Shown: one piece after another, positions 18,682 through 28,122 of the stretch
How the letters are laid out: every line of letters begins with the position of its first letter
Numbering within the stretch: the first letter of the stretch is position 1
NCBI RefSeq assembly: GCF_001267925.1
Contig: NZ_CP011409.1
Span: 3,348,001-3,412,000, forward strand
DNA: 64,000 bases
Reading direction: 5' to 3'
Source: Herbaspirillum hiltneri N3
GTDB taxonomy: Bacteria > Pseudomonadota > Gammaproteobacteria > Burkholderiales > Burkholderiaceae_D
Made by a program: the position numbers and the translations under genes
The notes under the pieces: generated by a model
Seen by the model: only the letters and a program-made list of their open reading frames with translations
The model's database searches: none
Told to the model about the DNA's origin: nothing

Positions 18682-19641
18682 ATGACCATGGCAACAGAAA
18701 ACTCTACACCAGCAAGCGCAGGCGCCGCCGACAAGATGGGCGCCCGCTTCGTCGAAGCCGGCCTGCTCACGCCGGACCAGGTGACGCGCGTCGTCGAGCT
18801 GCAGAACTCCGCCAACATCCGCTTCGGCGAAGCCGCCGTGAAGCTGGGTCTGCTGACCGAGCAGAACGTGCAGGCGGTACTGTCGGAACAATTCAACTAC
18901 GCCACCGCGCTGGTGCCCACCGAGAGCCTCGACGACTCGCTCGACATCGCGCTGGCGCCGTTCGGACTGGAAGCCGAAGCGATCCGCCAGATCCGCGCCG
19001 AACTGTCGATCCGCCTCAGCGACCAGGAAAAGATTTCGCTGGCCATCGTCAGCGCCGCCGAAGGCGAAGGCAAGAGCTACCTGGCGGCGAGCCTGGCGTT
19101 GGCGTTTTCCCAGATGGGCAAGCGTACGCTGCTGATCGACGCCGACATGCGCTCTCCAAGACAGCACGAACTGTTCGGTCTCGAAAACAAAACCGGCCTG
19201 TCGACCATGCTGGCCGGACGCACCGCCATTTCCGCCGGCGGCCTGGCCGAAGGTTTTCCGCACCTGCACATTCTGAGCGCCGGACCGAAACCGCCGAATC
19301 CGCTCGAAATCCTGCTACAGCCCGCGCTGAGCAATCTGATGCGGCAACTGGCCGATGACTTCGACGTCTTCATCGTCGATACGCCGGCGGCGCAGACGTC
19401 GTCCGATGCCCAGACCATCTCCCAGCAAGTCGGGATGTGCCTGCTGGTGGCGCGCCAGCATCACTCCCGCCTCGACGACCTGCGCCAGACGCAGGCGCAG
19501 ATGAAGACAGCCGGCGCACAGATCATCGGCACGGTCTACAACGAATTCGCCGAACAGGACGCACTGGATCAGCTTGAGGGCAAAGGCAAAAAACTATGGC
19601 GCCGTCTACGCAAATGGCTGAGCGGCCCGCTCCAGAAGTAG
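18682..19641 (+). CDS. epsG: EpsG, chain-length-associated BY-kinase-like ATPase
   Basis: A 319-residue cytoplasmic ATPase of the bacterial tyrosine-kinase family. It has a short N-terminal domain resembling the type II secretion ATPase N-domain (ARFVEAGLLTPDQVTRVVELQ), then Walker A (AAEGEGKSYLAAS), Walker A' (LLIDADMRSP) and Walker B (VFIVDTPA). No C-terminal tyrosine cluster is visible (the tail is Lys/Arg/Leu-rich), so classic autophosphorylation cannot be assumed. It lies between epsF and the flippase, overlapping the latter by 46 bp. Confidence 0.9.
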   Translation: MTMATENSTPASAGAADKMGARFVEAGLLTPDQVTRVVELQNSANIRFGEAAVKLGLLTEQNVQAVLSEQFNYATALVPTESLDDSLDIALAPFGLEAEAIRQIRAELSIRLSDQEKISLAIVSAAEGEGKSYLAASLALAFSQMGKRTLLIDADMRSPRQHELFGLENKTGLSTMLAGRTAISAGGLAEGFPHLHILSAGPKPPNPLEILLQPALSNLMRQLADDFDVFIVDTPAAQTSSDAQTISQQVGMCLLVARQHHSRLDDLRQTQAQMKTAGAQIIGTVYNEFAEQDALDQLEGKGKKLWRRLRKWLSGPLQK

Positions 19642-20918
19642 GCGGTGGCGTCAGCAATAAAAAGTTGCTGACTCACTCGCTGGCCTCGCTCATCGACCAG
19701 GCCCTGTTGAGCGGCCTGAACTTTGCGCTCGGCCTGGTATTGATCCGCCTGGCCACCAAGGAATCCTACGGCGTTTACTCGCAGCTGTATGTCGCGGGCA
19801 TTTTTGCCTCCACCGTGATCGAAGCGCTGATCACCGGCCCCCTGACCACCATCGCCCCCGGCAAAACACCGGAACAACGCGCTCGCCTGTCGACGCTGTT
19901 GCTGCGCTTCCAGTGGCAGCTCAGCATCGGCCTGGCCTTGCTGTTCGGCGTCGGCAGCGCCATCGTCGCCAAGGTCGCCAAGGTCGACGCCCACCCTATC
20001 CTGCTCGGCATCGCCTTCGCCATCTACCTGTTCGCCAACGCACAGCGCGAATATCATCGCAGCATCAGCTTCATCGAAGCGCGGCCGCGACGTGTGCTGC
20101 ATACCGACGTCGCCTATGCGCTGGCGGTAGCGGTGGGCGTCGGCGTGCTGCTGCTGGCCGGCTACTTCACAGTGCCGGCCATCCTGCTGGTGATGGGCCT
20201 GGCAAATATCGCCGGCATGTGGCGCAGCACCGATCACGGCTATGCGCGCGCGCAACACGATCCGGCCGCTTTCCGCGCCGCCGTTGCCGAAGTCATGCAG
20301 CGCGGCCGCTGGGCGTTGCCCGGTGCGCTGGTGGCCTGGGCCACCAACTACAGCTATCTCTATCTCGCCGCCGCTGTCCTGGGCGTCGCCGCCTCGGCCG
20401 ACCTCAACGCCTCGCGCCTGCTGCTAATGCCGATTTCGCTCTCGGTGCTGGCCTGGTCGCGGGTAGCGCGGCCGATGGTCAGCCGCCTGTTCGCGGCCCG
20501 CGACTGGAAGCACCTCGACCGCCTGGCCTGGGCATCGGTGGCCGGCATCGAAGCACTCACCGTACTGTACGTGATCGTCCTGTGGCTGGCGCTGCCGTGG
20601 CTGCAGGCGCATGTACTGGGCGCCAAATATCACGGGCTGGAACCGATGGTGCTGGCCTGGGGCGGCTACTTCGCCATCAACGCCGCGCGCTGGATCGGCT
20701 CCTCCTGGCTGACCAGCAACGACCAATACAAGCTGCTGCTGCTGAGCGGCGTGGCTTGCCTGGTGATCATGCTGATCTCGGCGGCCGTCTTCATTCCGCT
20801 GTACGGCACCTGGGGCGCGATCCTGTCGCTGATCATCGTGGAAGCCTTCGACCTGCTGCTGATCTGGGTCGTGTTTCTGCCCATGCTGCGGCGTAAGAGC
20901 AAGAGCGCACATCCATGA
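19596..20918 (+). CDS. Polysaccharide flippase (Wzx-like)
   Basis: A 440-residue multi-span membrane protein, about 12 helices, of the MATE/Wzx polysaccharide exporter superfamily, predicted to flip lipid-linked repeat units across the inner membrane. Its start at 19596 lies inside epsG; an in-frame ATG at 19614 is an alternative. It overlaps the following glycosyltransferase by 4 bp. Low sequence conservation is normal for Wzx, so the role rests on topology and position between epsG and the polymerase. Confidence 0.82.
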   Translation: MAPSTQMAERPAPEVGGGVSNKKLLTHSLASLIDQALLSGLNFALGLVLIRLATKESYGVYSQLYVAGIFASTVIEALITGPLTTIAPGKTPEQRARLSTLLLRFQWQLSIGLALLFGVGSAIVAKVAKVDAHPILLGIAFAIYLFANAQREYHRSISFIEARPRRVLHTDVAYALAVAVGVGVLLLAGYFTVPAILLVMGLANIAGMWRSTDHGYARAQHDPAAFRAAVAEVMQRGRWALPGALVAWATNYSYLYLAAAVLGVAASADLNASRLLLMPISLSVLAWSRVARPMVSRLFAARDWKHLDRLAWASVAGIEALTVLYVIVLWLALPWLQAHVLGAKYHGLEPMVLAWGGYFAINAARWIGSSWLTSNDQYKLLLLSGVACLVIMLISAAVFIPLYGTWGAILSLIIVEAFDLLLIWVVFLPMLRRKSKSAHP

Positions 20919-21853
20919 CGGCGCCCATCGACATCAGCATCTGCATCTGCACGTTCCGCCGCCCTGCGCTGCTGGACCAGTTGCTCATGGCGCTGACCGA
21001 GCAGGCCTGCGACGGCCTGCGCGTGGAAGTCGTGGTGGTCGACAACGATCCGGCCGGCTCGGCGGCGGCGGTCCTGCGCGACTGGCAAGGCCGCCTGCCC
21101 ATGCCGCTGCATGCACGCCACGAAACCACGCCCAATATCGCCCAGGCCCGCAACGCCGCGGTCCATACGGCGCAAGGTGAATGGGTGCTGTTCATTGACG
21201 ATGACGAAGCGCCCGACGCCGACTGGATCCGCCATCTGGTGCGCGCCCAGCGTCAATACAACGCCGACGCCGTGTTTGCGCCGGTGCTGCCGCGCTACCT
21301 GCCCGATACGCCGGACTGGATCCGCACCGGCGATTTCTTCAACCGTCGCCGCTTCGCCACCGGCACCGCTATCACCACCAAGGATGCGCGCACCGGCAAC
21401 GTACTCATTCGACGCAGCAAGCTGATGGCGGTATCTGCTCCCGTTGGGGGCCCCTTCGACACGGCCTTCGGCCGCACCGGTGCGGAAGACACCATGCTGT
21501 TTCGCGACATGCTGGCCCACGGTGCCCGCTTCATCTGGTGCGACGAAGCCACCGTCAGCGAAGAAGTGCCGGCCCAGCGCGCCAACCTCAACTGGCTGCT
21601 GCGCCGCTCTTATCGGCTCGGGCAGACCTATGTACTGTCGGAGATCGCCCGTCTCGGCGGCCTGCCGCGCTTCTTGCGTGCGGCCCAGCTCGGCGTGCGT
21701 GCGCTCATCCAATTGCTGATCGCCGCAGGGGTGACACTGCTGGCCCTCCCTTTTTCACGCATTGCGGCCATCCGCTGGCTGCGCACGACGCTGGCGCAAT
21801 GCGGCAAGTTAAGCGCCCTCGCGGGCCATCGCTATCATGAATACGGCAACTGA
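20915..21853 (+). CDS. Family 2 glycosyltransferase
   Basis: A 312-residue GT-A fold enzyme adding a sugar to the lipid-linked EPS repeat. Nucleotide-sugar binding starts at ISICICTFRRPALLDQLL, the metal-binding motif is LFIDDDEAPD near residue 95, and an acceptor-side acidic motif GRTGAEDTML lies near 190. The C-terminus has one or two hydrophobic helices (LIQLLIAAGVTLLALPF), anchoring it to the membrane. It overlaps the flippase by 4 bp and the polymerase gene by 17 bp. Donor and acceptor cannot be read. Confidence 0.9.
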   Translation: MTAPIDISICICTFRRPALLDQLLMALTEQACDGLRVEVVVVDNDPAGSAAAVLRDWQGRLPMPLHARHETTPNIAQARNAAVHTAQGEWVLFIDDDEAPDADWIRHLVRAQRQYNADAVFAPVLPRYLPDTPDWIRTGDFFNRRRFATGTAITTKDARTGNVLIRRSKLMAVSAPVGGPFDTAFGRTGAEDTMLFRDMLAHGARFIWCDEATVSEEVPAQRANLNWLLRRSYRLGQTYVLSEIARLGGLPRFLRAAQLGVRALIQLLIAAGVTLLALPFSRIAAIRWLRTTLAQCGKLSALAGHRYHEYGN

Positions 21854-23216
21854 ATCCTCCACCTCATCGCCGCCATCGCCGCTGCCCCGTCCGGGATCGG
21901 CGTTCGGCAACATCGACCCGTTCGTGGTGCGGCTGCTGATCGTCATGAGCATGACGTTCTCCCTGCTGCCACCCGGCTTCAACTGGGGCAACACCGATCC
22001 GCAGGGCAGCTATGCCGAGGGCTCGCTGATCTTCCAGATGGAATTCGGCTCGGTGTTCCTGATCGGCGCCTGGCTGGCCTGGCGCAATCGCGGCTGGAGC
22101 CTGCGCCATGTGCTGCATCTGAATCCGATGCTCATCGCCATCATCCTGTATTGCCTGCTCACCATCGTGTGGTCGCCCTACCCGGTGGTCACGCTCAAGC
22201 GCAGCATCCAGCTGATCGGCCTGACGCTGGTCGGCATCGCGATTTCGCCGCCGATTGGCGGCAAGCATCAGCTGATCCGCACCATGCTGGGCACGCTGAT
22301 GGCGCTCATGGCGGCGTCCTTCGTGGTGTCGCTGGTGCTGCCGCGCATCGGAGTGGACTATGAACTGGGCGGCGCCTGGCGCGGCATCCTGACGCAAAAA
22401 AATACACTCGGCGCCATCTCCGGCCTGTGCGTGGTGCTGTGGATCAAGGAAAGCCTGGGCACCACATTCCCGCGTTCGATCTGCTACTTCGGCATCCTGT
22501 TCAGCCTGTTCATGCTGGTGATGGCCAAGAGCAGTACCGCGATCCTGGTGGCGACGCTGGGCACGGGCATTTACCTGCTGGTGCGCCGGCGCTATCTCAC
22601 CGGAGAATTCGACGGCCGCCGCCTGACGCTGACGCTGATCGTAGTGGCGCTGGTATGCCTGCACATGTTCTACGTCGCGCAAGGCCGCCTGCCTGAATGG
22701 AATGAATTGTTCGCCCCTTTCGGCGCCCTGTTCAACAAGAGCACCGACCTCACCGGCCGCACCGACATCTGGCGCCTGGTGCTGCTGGAAGTGCAGCGGC
22801 ATCCGGTCTTTGGCATCGGCTACGGCGCCTTCTGGCTGGGCGAAGGCAGTCCGTCGCAGATGATCATCAACGCCTTGCACTGGATCCCGCTGCAGGCCCA
22901 CAACGGCTATCTCGACATCCTCAACGAGCTCGGCATCGTCGGCCTGGCGATCATGGCCAGCGTCTTCATTTTCCACATCGTCAATCTGGTGAAGATGACC
23001 CGCATCGATCGCGAAGAAGCGGCCATCCACTGGGCCATGCTGATCCTGATTCTGATCAGCAATCTGTCGGAAAGCGAAGTCTTCCGCGGCGTGCTGTTTC
23101 AGAATATTTTCTTCATCTATTCCTCGACGGCGATCTCGGCGCGCCTCACCGTGCATCGCATGGAACAGGCCGAAACTGCCCGGCTGGCGCAGGTCAATAC
23201 GGGAGCAGCGCCATGA
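21837..23216 (+). CDS. EPS polymerase / O-antigen ligase-like (Wzy)
   Basis: A 459-residue inner-membrane protein with around ten helices and a large periplasmic loop holding the O-antigen ligase domain (GRTDIWRLVLLEVQRHPVFGIGYGAFW, then HNGYLDILNELGIVGL). In this context it is the Wzy polymerase joining repeat units on the periplasmic face. It overlaps both neighbours, so translation is coupled. Confidence 0.87.
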   Translation: MNTATESSTSSPPSPLPRPGSAFGNIDPFVVRLLIVMSMTFSLLPPGFNWGNTDPQGSYAEGSLIFQMEFGSVFLIGAWLAWRNRGWSLRHVLHLNPMLIAIILYCLLTIVWSPYPVVTLKRSIQLIGLTLVGIAISPPIGGKHQLIRTMLGTLMALMAASFVVSLVLPRIGVDYELGGAWRGILTQKNTLGAISGLCVVLWIKESLGTTFPRSICYFGILFSLFMLVMAKSSTAILVATLGTGIYLLVRRRYLTGEFDGRRLTLTLIVVALVCLHMFYVAQGRLPEWNELFAPFGALFNKSTDLTGRTDIWRLVLLEVQRHPVFGIGYGAFWLGEGSPSQMIINALHWIPLQAHNGYLDILNELGIVGLAIMASVFIFHIVNLVKMTRIDREEAAIHWAMLILILISNLSESEVFRGVLFQNIFFIYSSTAISARLTVHRMEQAETARLAQVNTGAAP

Positions 23217-25582
23217 ACGCATTAACGCCGCTGCACACCATCGCGCTGGCGGCAGCGCTTGCCGCTTCGATGCTGCCGGTACAGGCGCAAACCCCGCCTG
23301 CGGCATTCACTACTGGCGACAACGGCATTCCTTATTTCACCTTCGCCGTCGACGAAGACAAGCTGGGCGGCGCCCCTGATCGCTCGGCCATGAACCAGCC
23401 GCTCGATGCCGGCTCGCGCATCTTCGTACGCAACGGTCATTTCTACCGCGTCGGCGCCGACAATCGTCCCAACACCGCCGACGACACGCGCGTGCGGCTG
23501 TACGGCATCAACCTCAGCTTCGCCACCAATTTCCCTTCCGACGCCGATGCACTACGGCTGGCCCAGCGCCTGCGCAAACTCGGCATCAACGCGGTGCGCC
23601 TGCATCACATGGACAGCAGCCCGGGCGTGCAGGACAACCCGCCGCGCAGCCTGCTCACGCCCGGCCCGTATCCGACCTTCAACCAGACTGCCGTAACGCG
23701 CCTGCGCAACTTCATTGCGGCGCTGAAGCAGCAAGGCATCTACGTCAACCTGAATCTGCACGTCGGCTATCGTTTCCGCCCTGCCGTTGACCAGCTCCCG
23801 CCGCTCGACGGCAAGGCGGAAGCCACGCCGCTGGGTGCGCCGCTGCACGTGTATTACCCGCGCATGGTGGCCTTGCAGGAAGAGTACGCGCGCCAGCTGA
23901 TCCGCGGCCTCGGCCTGCGCGGCAATCCGGCGCTGGCGATGGTCGAGATCAACAACGAATCCTCGCTGCTGGCCGCCTGGCAGCGCCGCGAATGGAGCGA
24001 GGCCGTACCCAAGGCCTATGAGGCCGAGCTGCGCAAGCAGTGGCAGGAATGGCTGGTCCGGCGCTACGGCTCCACCGCCAAGGCCTGCGCGACGTGGAAC
24101 ACCTGCGTCTCCAGCAACTCGGTCATCCAGTTGCTGACGCCGACCGACGCTTCGCAGATCGGCCAATGGCGCGACCGCCTCGACGGCAAGCTCAAATCGC
24201 TCGCTGAAAAAGTGCTCGGCCCAAGCGATCCCGGCACACCCAACACATCCGGCGAAGCGCTGCGCATCCGCGACTTCCTGATGTTCCTGGCCGATACCGA
24301 CCGCGCCTATTTCAACCGCATCCGCCAGGTCGTGCAAGCCGAAACCGATGCGCTGGTGCCGGTGACCGGCACCCAGATGGGTTATGGCGGCGTGCTCAAT
24401 TTCGACTCGCAGGCGCAGATGGATTACATCGACGAGCACTTTTACATCGACCATCCCGATTTCCCCGGCCCGGCCTGGGACCGCAACGACTGGCGCATCC
24501 GCAACAGCGCCGCCAGCGACGGCGAACTCGGCCGCCTGCTGGCGCTGTCGCTGCGCCGGGACATACGCAAGCCCTTCGTGGTCAGCGAATACAACCAGCC
24601 TTTTCCGAACAGGCAAAGCAGCGAAATCCAGCCGCTGATGGCCGCATTCGCGGCGGCGCAGGACTGGGATGGATTGTTCTTCTTCGACTACATGGACGGC
24701 GACAACTGGGCCGACACGCCGTCGGCCTTCACACTCGCAGGCGACTGGGGCAAGTACGCCGCCACAGGCCAGAGCGCCATGCTGTACCGCAACGGCCTGG
24801 TGGCGACGCTGCCGACCCTGACAGCGATTCCGTTCGGCGCCGATGCGCGTCGCGCCGTGGCGGCGGTGCGTGAACCGGGCGCTTTCGAATCGCATCTGTC
24901 GGTACGCTACGGCGTCAGGCCGGAACTGGCCACGCAGGCGCGCCTGGGCATGGATCTCAGCGGCGCCGCCAAACTGGCGACGCAAACGCCGCCTGCGATG
25001 CCGCTGCGCGCGCCCAACGGCGAATTCGAGTTCGACGCCCAGCAGCGCGCCATCCAGTTGCGCACCCCGCAGGCGCGCGGCTTCTTCGGCTTCCTGATGA
25101 AGCGCCGCGTCGGCGACGACAATGCCTCGGTGGAATTGCTTGGCAAGAACCGCGGCTTTACCGGCGTGTTGCTGACGGCGCTCGACAACCGTCCGCTGGC
25201 GTCGTCGCGGCAGATTCTGATTTCCGCCTCCAGCGCCGTCACCGGCACCCAGCCGGGATCGATGCCGTCGCGGCCGAAAGAATTGGTGCATTACAAGAAC
25301 GATCCCAAATGGTGGACGCTGGAACGCGACTCCGGCATGAACGACAAACCCTCGGGCCCGCGCGACGTCGAAGGCCCGGTCTGGATGGAGCGCAACGAAG
25401 CGCGCATCACCCTGCGCACGCAGGCGCGCCGCATCGCGGTCTATCCGCTGGATGGCAGCGGCAAGCGATTGGCCGCGCTGGACGCCGGCCGCGCGGCGGT
25501 GAGCAATGGCGTGGCGACGATTCATATCCAGGCCGATATCGCCCAGGCCAGCCCGTGGTACGAGGTGGTGGCCGATGAGTGA
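23213..25582 (+). CDS. Secreted clan GH-A-type glycoside hydrolase
   Basis: A 789-residue exported protein (signal peptide ending VQAQ at about 26) with a TIM-barrel glycosidase core. GVRLYGINL-like VRLYGINLSF, INAVRLHHMD, a putative acid/base in MVEINNES (E249) and a putative nucleophile in VSEYNQP (E459) fit clan GH-A enzymes (GH5/GH39-like), though I cannot fix the family. The last 250 residues form a beta-rich accessory region. It overlaps the polymerase by 4 bp and the EpsL gene by 8 bp. It probably trims or edits EPS in the periplasm or outside the cell, as lyases and glycosidases in EPS clusters often do. Confidence 0.8.
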   Translation: MNALTPLHTIALAAALAASMLPVQAQTPPAAFTTGDNGIPYFTFAVDEDKLGGAPDRSAMNQPLDAGSRIFVRNGHFYRVGADNRPNTADDTRVRLYGINLSFATNFPSDADALRLAQRLRKLGINAVRLHHMDSSPGVQDNPPRSLLTPGPYPTFNQTAVTRLRNFIAALKQQGIYVNLNLHVGYRFRPAVDQLPPLDGKAEATPLGAPLHVYYPRMVALQEEYARQLIRGLGLRGNPALAMVEINNESSLLAAWQRREWSEAVPKAYEAELRKQWQEWLVRRYGSTAKACATWNTCVSSNSVIQLLTPTDASQIGQWRDRLDGKLKSLAEKVLGPSDPGTPNTSGEALRIRDFLMFLADTDRAYFNRIRQVVQAETDALVPVTGTQMGYGGVLNFDSQAQMDYIDEHFYIDHPDFPGPAWDRNDWRIRNSAASDGELGRLLALSLRRDIRKPFVVSEYNQPFPNRQSSEIQPLMAAFAAAQDWDGLFFFDYMDGDNWADTPSAFTLAGDWGKYAATGQSAMLYRNGLVATLPTLTAIPFGADARRAVAAVREPGAFESHLSVRYGVRPELATQARLGMDLSGAAKLATQTPPAMPLRAPNGEFEFDAQQRAIQLRTPQARGFFGFLMKRRVGDDNASVELLGKNRGFTGVLLTALDNRPLASSRQILISASSAVTGTQPGSMPSRPKELVHYKNDPKWWTLERDSGMNDKPSGPRDVEGPVWMERNEARITLRTQARRIAVYPLDGSGKRLAALDAGRAAVSNGVATIHIQADIAQASPWYEVVADE

Positions 25583-26975
25583 CGCCATGCTTCCGCCCAT
25601 TTTCGCCATGCGCCGGCTGGCCTGCGCTACTGCCGGCGCGCTCGGCATGCTGCTGGCCGCTCCGGCTGCTCACGCCACCGCCGAATACGCATTGCAGAGC
25701 GGCCTGAGCTGGTATCGCATCGACAATCCGTTCATGTTTCCGAGCAACAGCGACAACAAACTCAAGACCTCGGATTCGGCCTGGTCGACCGACTTGCGCG
25801 GCGCGCTGTTCCTACCTTTGCCGAGCGAACGCACCAACCTGCAACTGACGGCGTCGCTGTCCAAGATGCATTTCGGCAGCGGCTTCGGCAATTACAATGA
25901 GCAGGTCAATACCGGCGGCCCCTACAGTCTGAACAAAGATAAAAAGCAGTTCGAGGGCATCTATAACTGGGAATACAGCGACCTGTTCCGCGGCCGCATT
26001 CGCCATCGAACCGACGATCGTTTGTACAACTACTTCGGCGGCGAGATTGCACGCCGCAGCGCCCCCACTGATCCGCCGCCGCGCGGGATTTCCAATGTGG
26101 AGCCGGAGTTTCCGCATCTGCGCGAGGACAACGTCGAAGTCGCCTACCGCGTCACCAACCGTTTCGACGTACCGCTGACCTGGACCCAGCAAACCCTGAG
26201 CTACATGATTCCGGGCCGGGTCGAGATGTACAACATGAACAGCAATGCGGTCCAGGCCGCGATCCGCTACACCGCCGGCACCAAGTCGACCTTCTCGGGC
26301 GGCATGCGGCGCAACAAGGTGAATTTCCCCAATCGCACCGCCCTCGATGTCGCGCAGTTCGACTCGGGCTATACCGATACGGAACTATTTACCGACACCG
26401 CCTGGCGTTTTTCCGAGAACACGGTATTCATCGGCCATCTCGGCACCATTGCACGCCACTTCAACACTGTGGCCAACCGCGACAGCCGGCTGGTGTCGGC
26501 CGAGCTCGGGATCGACTGGCACTACTCCGCCAAGACCACCTTCTACGGCCGCATCTGGGACCGGCCCCAGGCCAATGACGAGGCCGACAGCCGTCTCTAC
26601 GTCGTGACCAAGGGCATACAGGGCCGCGTGGTCTGGCAGGCCACGCCGAAGACACGCGTGTCGCTGCTGAGCTCGCTGGAATCGCAGAAATCCGCCGGCT
26701 TCACCACCAGCCAGATCAGCACCCCGACCAGCGGCAACGACGAGCTGCTGCGCCTGGGTTTCCGCTACGACTACGACATCACGCGCCGGCTGGCCTTCCG
26801 TGTCGACGCCATGCGTGAGCAGACCACGTCGAAATCGGGCGGCAATATCGACTACCGGCGCAGCACGGTGCAGGTCAGCCTGAACTACACCTTCGACAAC
26901 ATCACCGGGCCGTTCATGTACGAGAACCAGCAGGGCTACAACCGCGCTCGCCAACAAATCGAGGATCTGCGATGA
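25575..26975 (+). CDS. epsL: EpsL-like outer-membrane beta-barrel
   Basis: About 466 residues, starting at ATG 25575 inside the preceding stop; the open frame is 23 codons longer but reads into the neighbour. A signal peptide (MRRLACATAGALGMLLAAPAAHA) is followed by alternating amphipathic beta-strands ending in an aromatic-containing strand, as in outer-membrane porins. It fits the EpsL family seen beside epsE/F/G in Betaproteobacteria, probably the outer-membrane conduit or partner for EPS secretion, which would fit an EpsE lacking a lipid anchor. Confidence 0.82.
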   Translation: MSDAMLPPIFAMRRLACATAGALGMLLAAPAAHATAEYALQSGLSWYRIDNPFMFPSNSDNKLKTSDSAWSTDLRGALFLPLPSERTNLQLTASLSKMHFGSGFGNYNEQVNTGGPYSLNKDKKQFEGIYNWEYSDLFRGRIRHRTDDRLYNYFGGEIARRSAPTDPPPRGISNVEPEFPHLREDNVEVAYRVTNRFDVPLTWTQQTLSYMIPGRVEMYNMNSNAVQAAIRYTAGTKSTFSGGMRRNKVNFPNRTALDVAQFDSGYTDTELFTDTAWRFSENTVFIGHLGTIARHFNTVANRDSRLVSAELGIDWHYSAKTTFYGRIWDRPQANDEADSRLYVVTKGIQGRVVWQATPKTRVSLLSSLESQKSAGFTTSQISTPTSGNDELLRLGFRYDYDITRRLAFRVDAMREQTTSKSGGNIDYRRSTVQVSLNYTFDNITGPFMYENQQGYNRARQQIEDLR

Positions 26976-28099
26976 CCGCCGGCGCGCTTGCCAGTGCACG
27001 ACCTTCGTTCGACTACATTCCGGGACTCGACGGCCTGCGCGCCTGCGCGGTGCTACTGGTGCTGGTGGCGCACATGGGTTTCAGCACCAGTATTCCGGGC
27101 GGCTTCGGCGTCACGGTATTCTTCTTCATCAGCGGCACGCTGATCACGCGCCTGCTGCTGGCCGAGCACGCCCAGAACGGTAGTATCGCGGTCGGACGTT
27201 TCTATGTACGCCGGCTGTTCCGCCTGTATCCGGCGTTGCTGGTCGCGGTGGCTTTGGGCGCGCTGGTGTTCACCCTCGCCGGTGGGATCATGAGCTGGGG
27301 CAAGGTCTTCGCGTCGCTGTTCTATTACGCCAACTACTACGGCATCTTTGTGCATTTCGGCCAGGGACGCGACGGCTTCGATCCGTTCAGCATCCTGTGG
27401 TCGCTGGCGGTGGAAGAACAGTATTACCTGGTCTTCCCCTTCGTCTGCGTGGCGTTGCTGGCCGGCGCCGCGAGCCTGCGACGGTTTGCCTGGGTGCTGG
27501 CGGCCAGCGTGGCGCTGGTGTTGATATGGCGCGTGATCGTGCATCACAGCGGCGGCAGCAGCGATTACATCTACATGGCCACGGACACGCGCATCGACTC
27601 CATCCTGTATGGCGCCTGGCTGGCATTGATCCTCGCCAACGACACGCAAAAACACTGGCGGCGCTTTTCGTCCAGCCACGTGGTCCAGGCAGTTTGTCTG
27701 CTGTTGCTGCTGGTGTGCTTCACGCTGCGCCATCCGGGCTTTCGCGACACGCTGCGCTACTCGCTGCAAGGACTGGCGCTGATGCCGCTGGTGACCGCGA
27801 TCTGTTTCACCGACAAGCTGGCGCCGCTGACGCGCCTGCTGGAAAGCAAACCGGCGCGGCGCGTGGGCAACTGGTCGTATTCGCTCTACCTCTACCATCC
27901 AATCGCCATCGTGATCGCCGAGATCTGCTGGGGCCCGGGCAGCCTCGGCCCCCAACGCATCGGCTGGCAAACCTTCCCTTGGTTCGCCGCGACCGCAGTG
28001 CTGCTATCATTTGCACTGGCCGTTGCGTCCTATAACTTTGTCGAAAAGCCCTTCCTGCGCTGGCGTCGCCGTTTCGGCGCGCATGTGGTCGCGAACTAG
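26972..28099 (+). CDS. Acyltransferase-3 family membrane O-acyltransferase
   Basis: A 375-residue OafA/acyltransferase-3 protein with about ten helices. The family start YIPGLDGLRACAVLLVLVAHMGF contains the catalytic histidine; VTVFFFISGTLITRLLL and SILWSLAVEEQYYLVFPF follow. It would acetylate or otherwise acylate sugars of the repeat unit. ATGA overlap with epsL shows it is in the same transcript. Confidence 0.92.
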   Translation: MTAGALASARPSFDYIPGLDGLRACAVLLVLVAHMGFSTSIPGGFGVTVFFFISGTLITRLLLAEHAQNGSIAVGRFYVRRLFRLYPALLVAVALGALVFTLAGGIMSWGKVFASLFYYANYYGIFVHFGQGRDGFDPFSILWSLAVEEQYYLVFPFVCVALLAGAASLRRFAWVLAASVALVLIWRVIVHHSGGSSDYIYMATDTRIDSILYGAWLALILANDTQKHWRRFSSSHVVQAVCLLLLLVCFTLRHPGFRDTLRYSLQGLALMPLVTAICFTDKLAPLTRLLESKPARRVGNWSYSLYLYHPIAIVIAEICWGPGSLGPQRIGWQTFPWFAATAVLLSFALAVASYNFVEKPFLRWRRRFGAHVVAN

Positions 28100-28122
28100 G
28101 GCAAAGATTCCGGAAAAATCCC

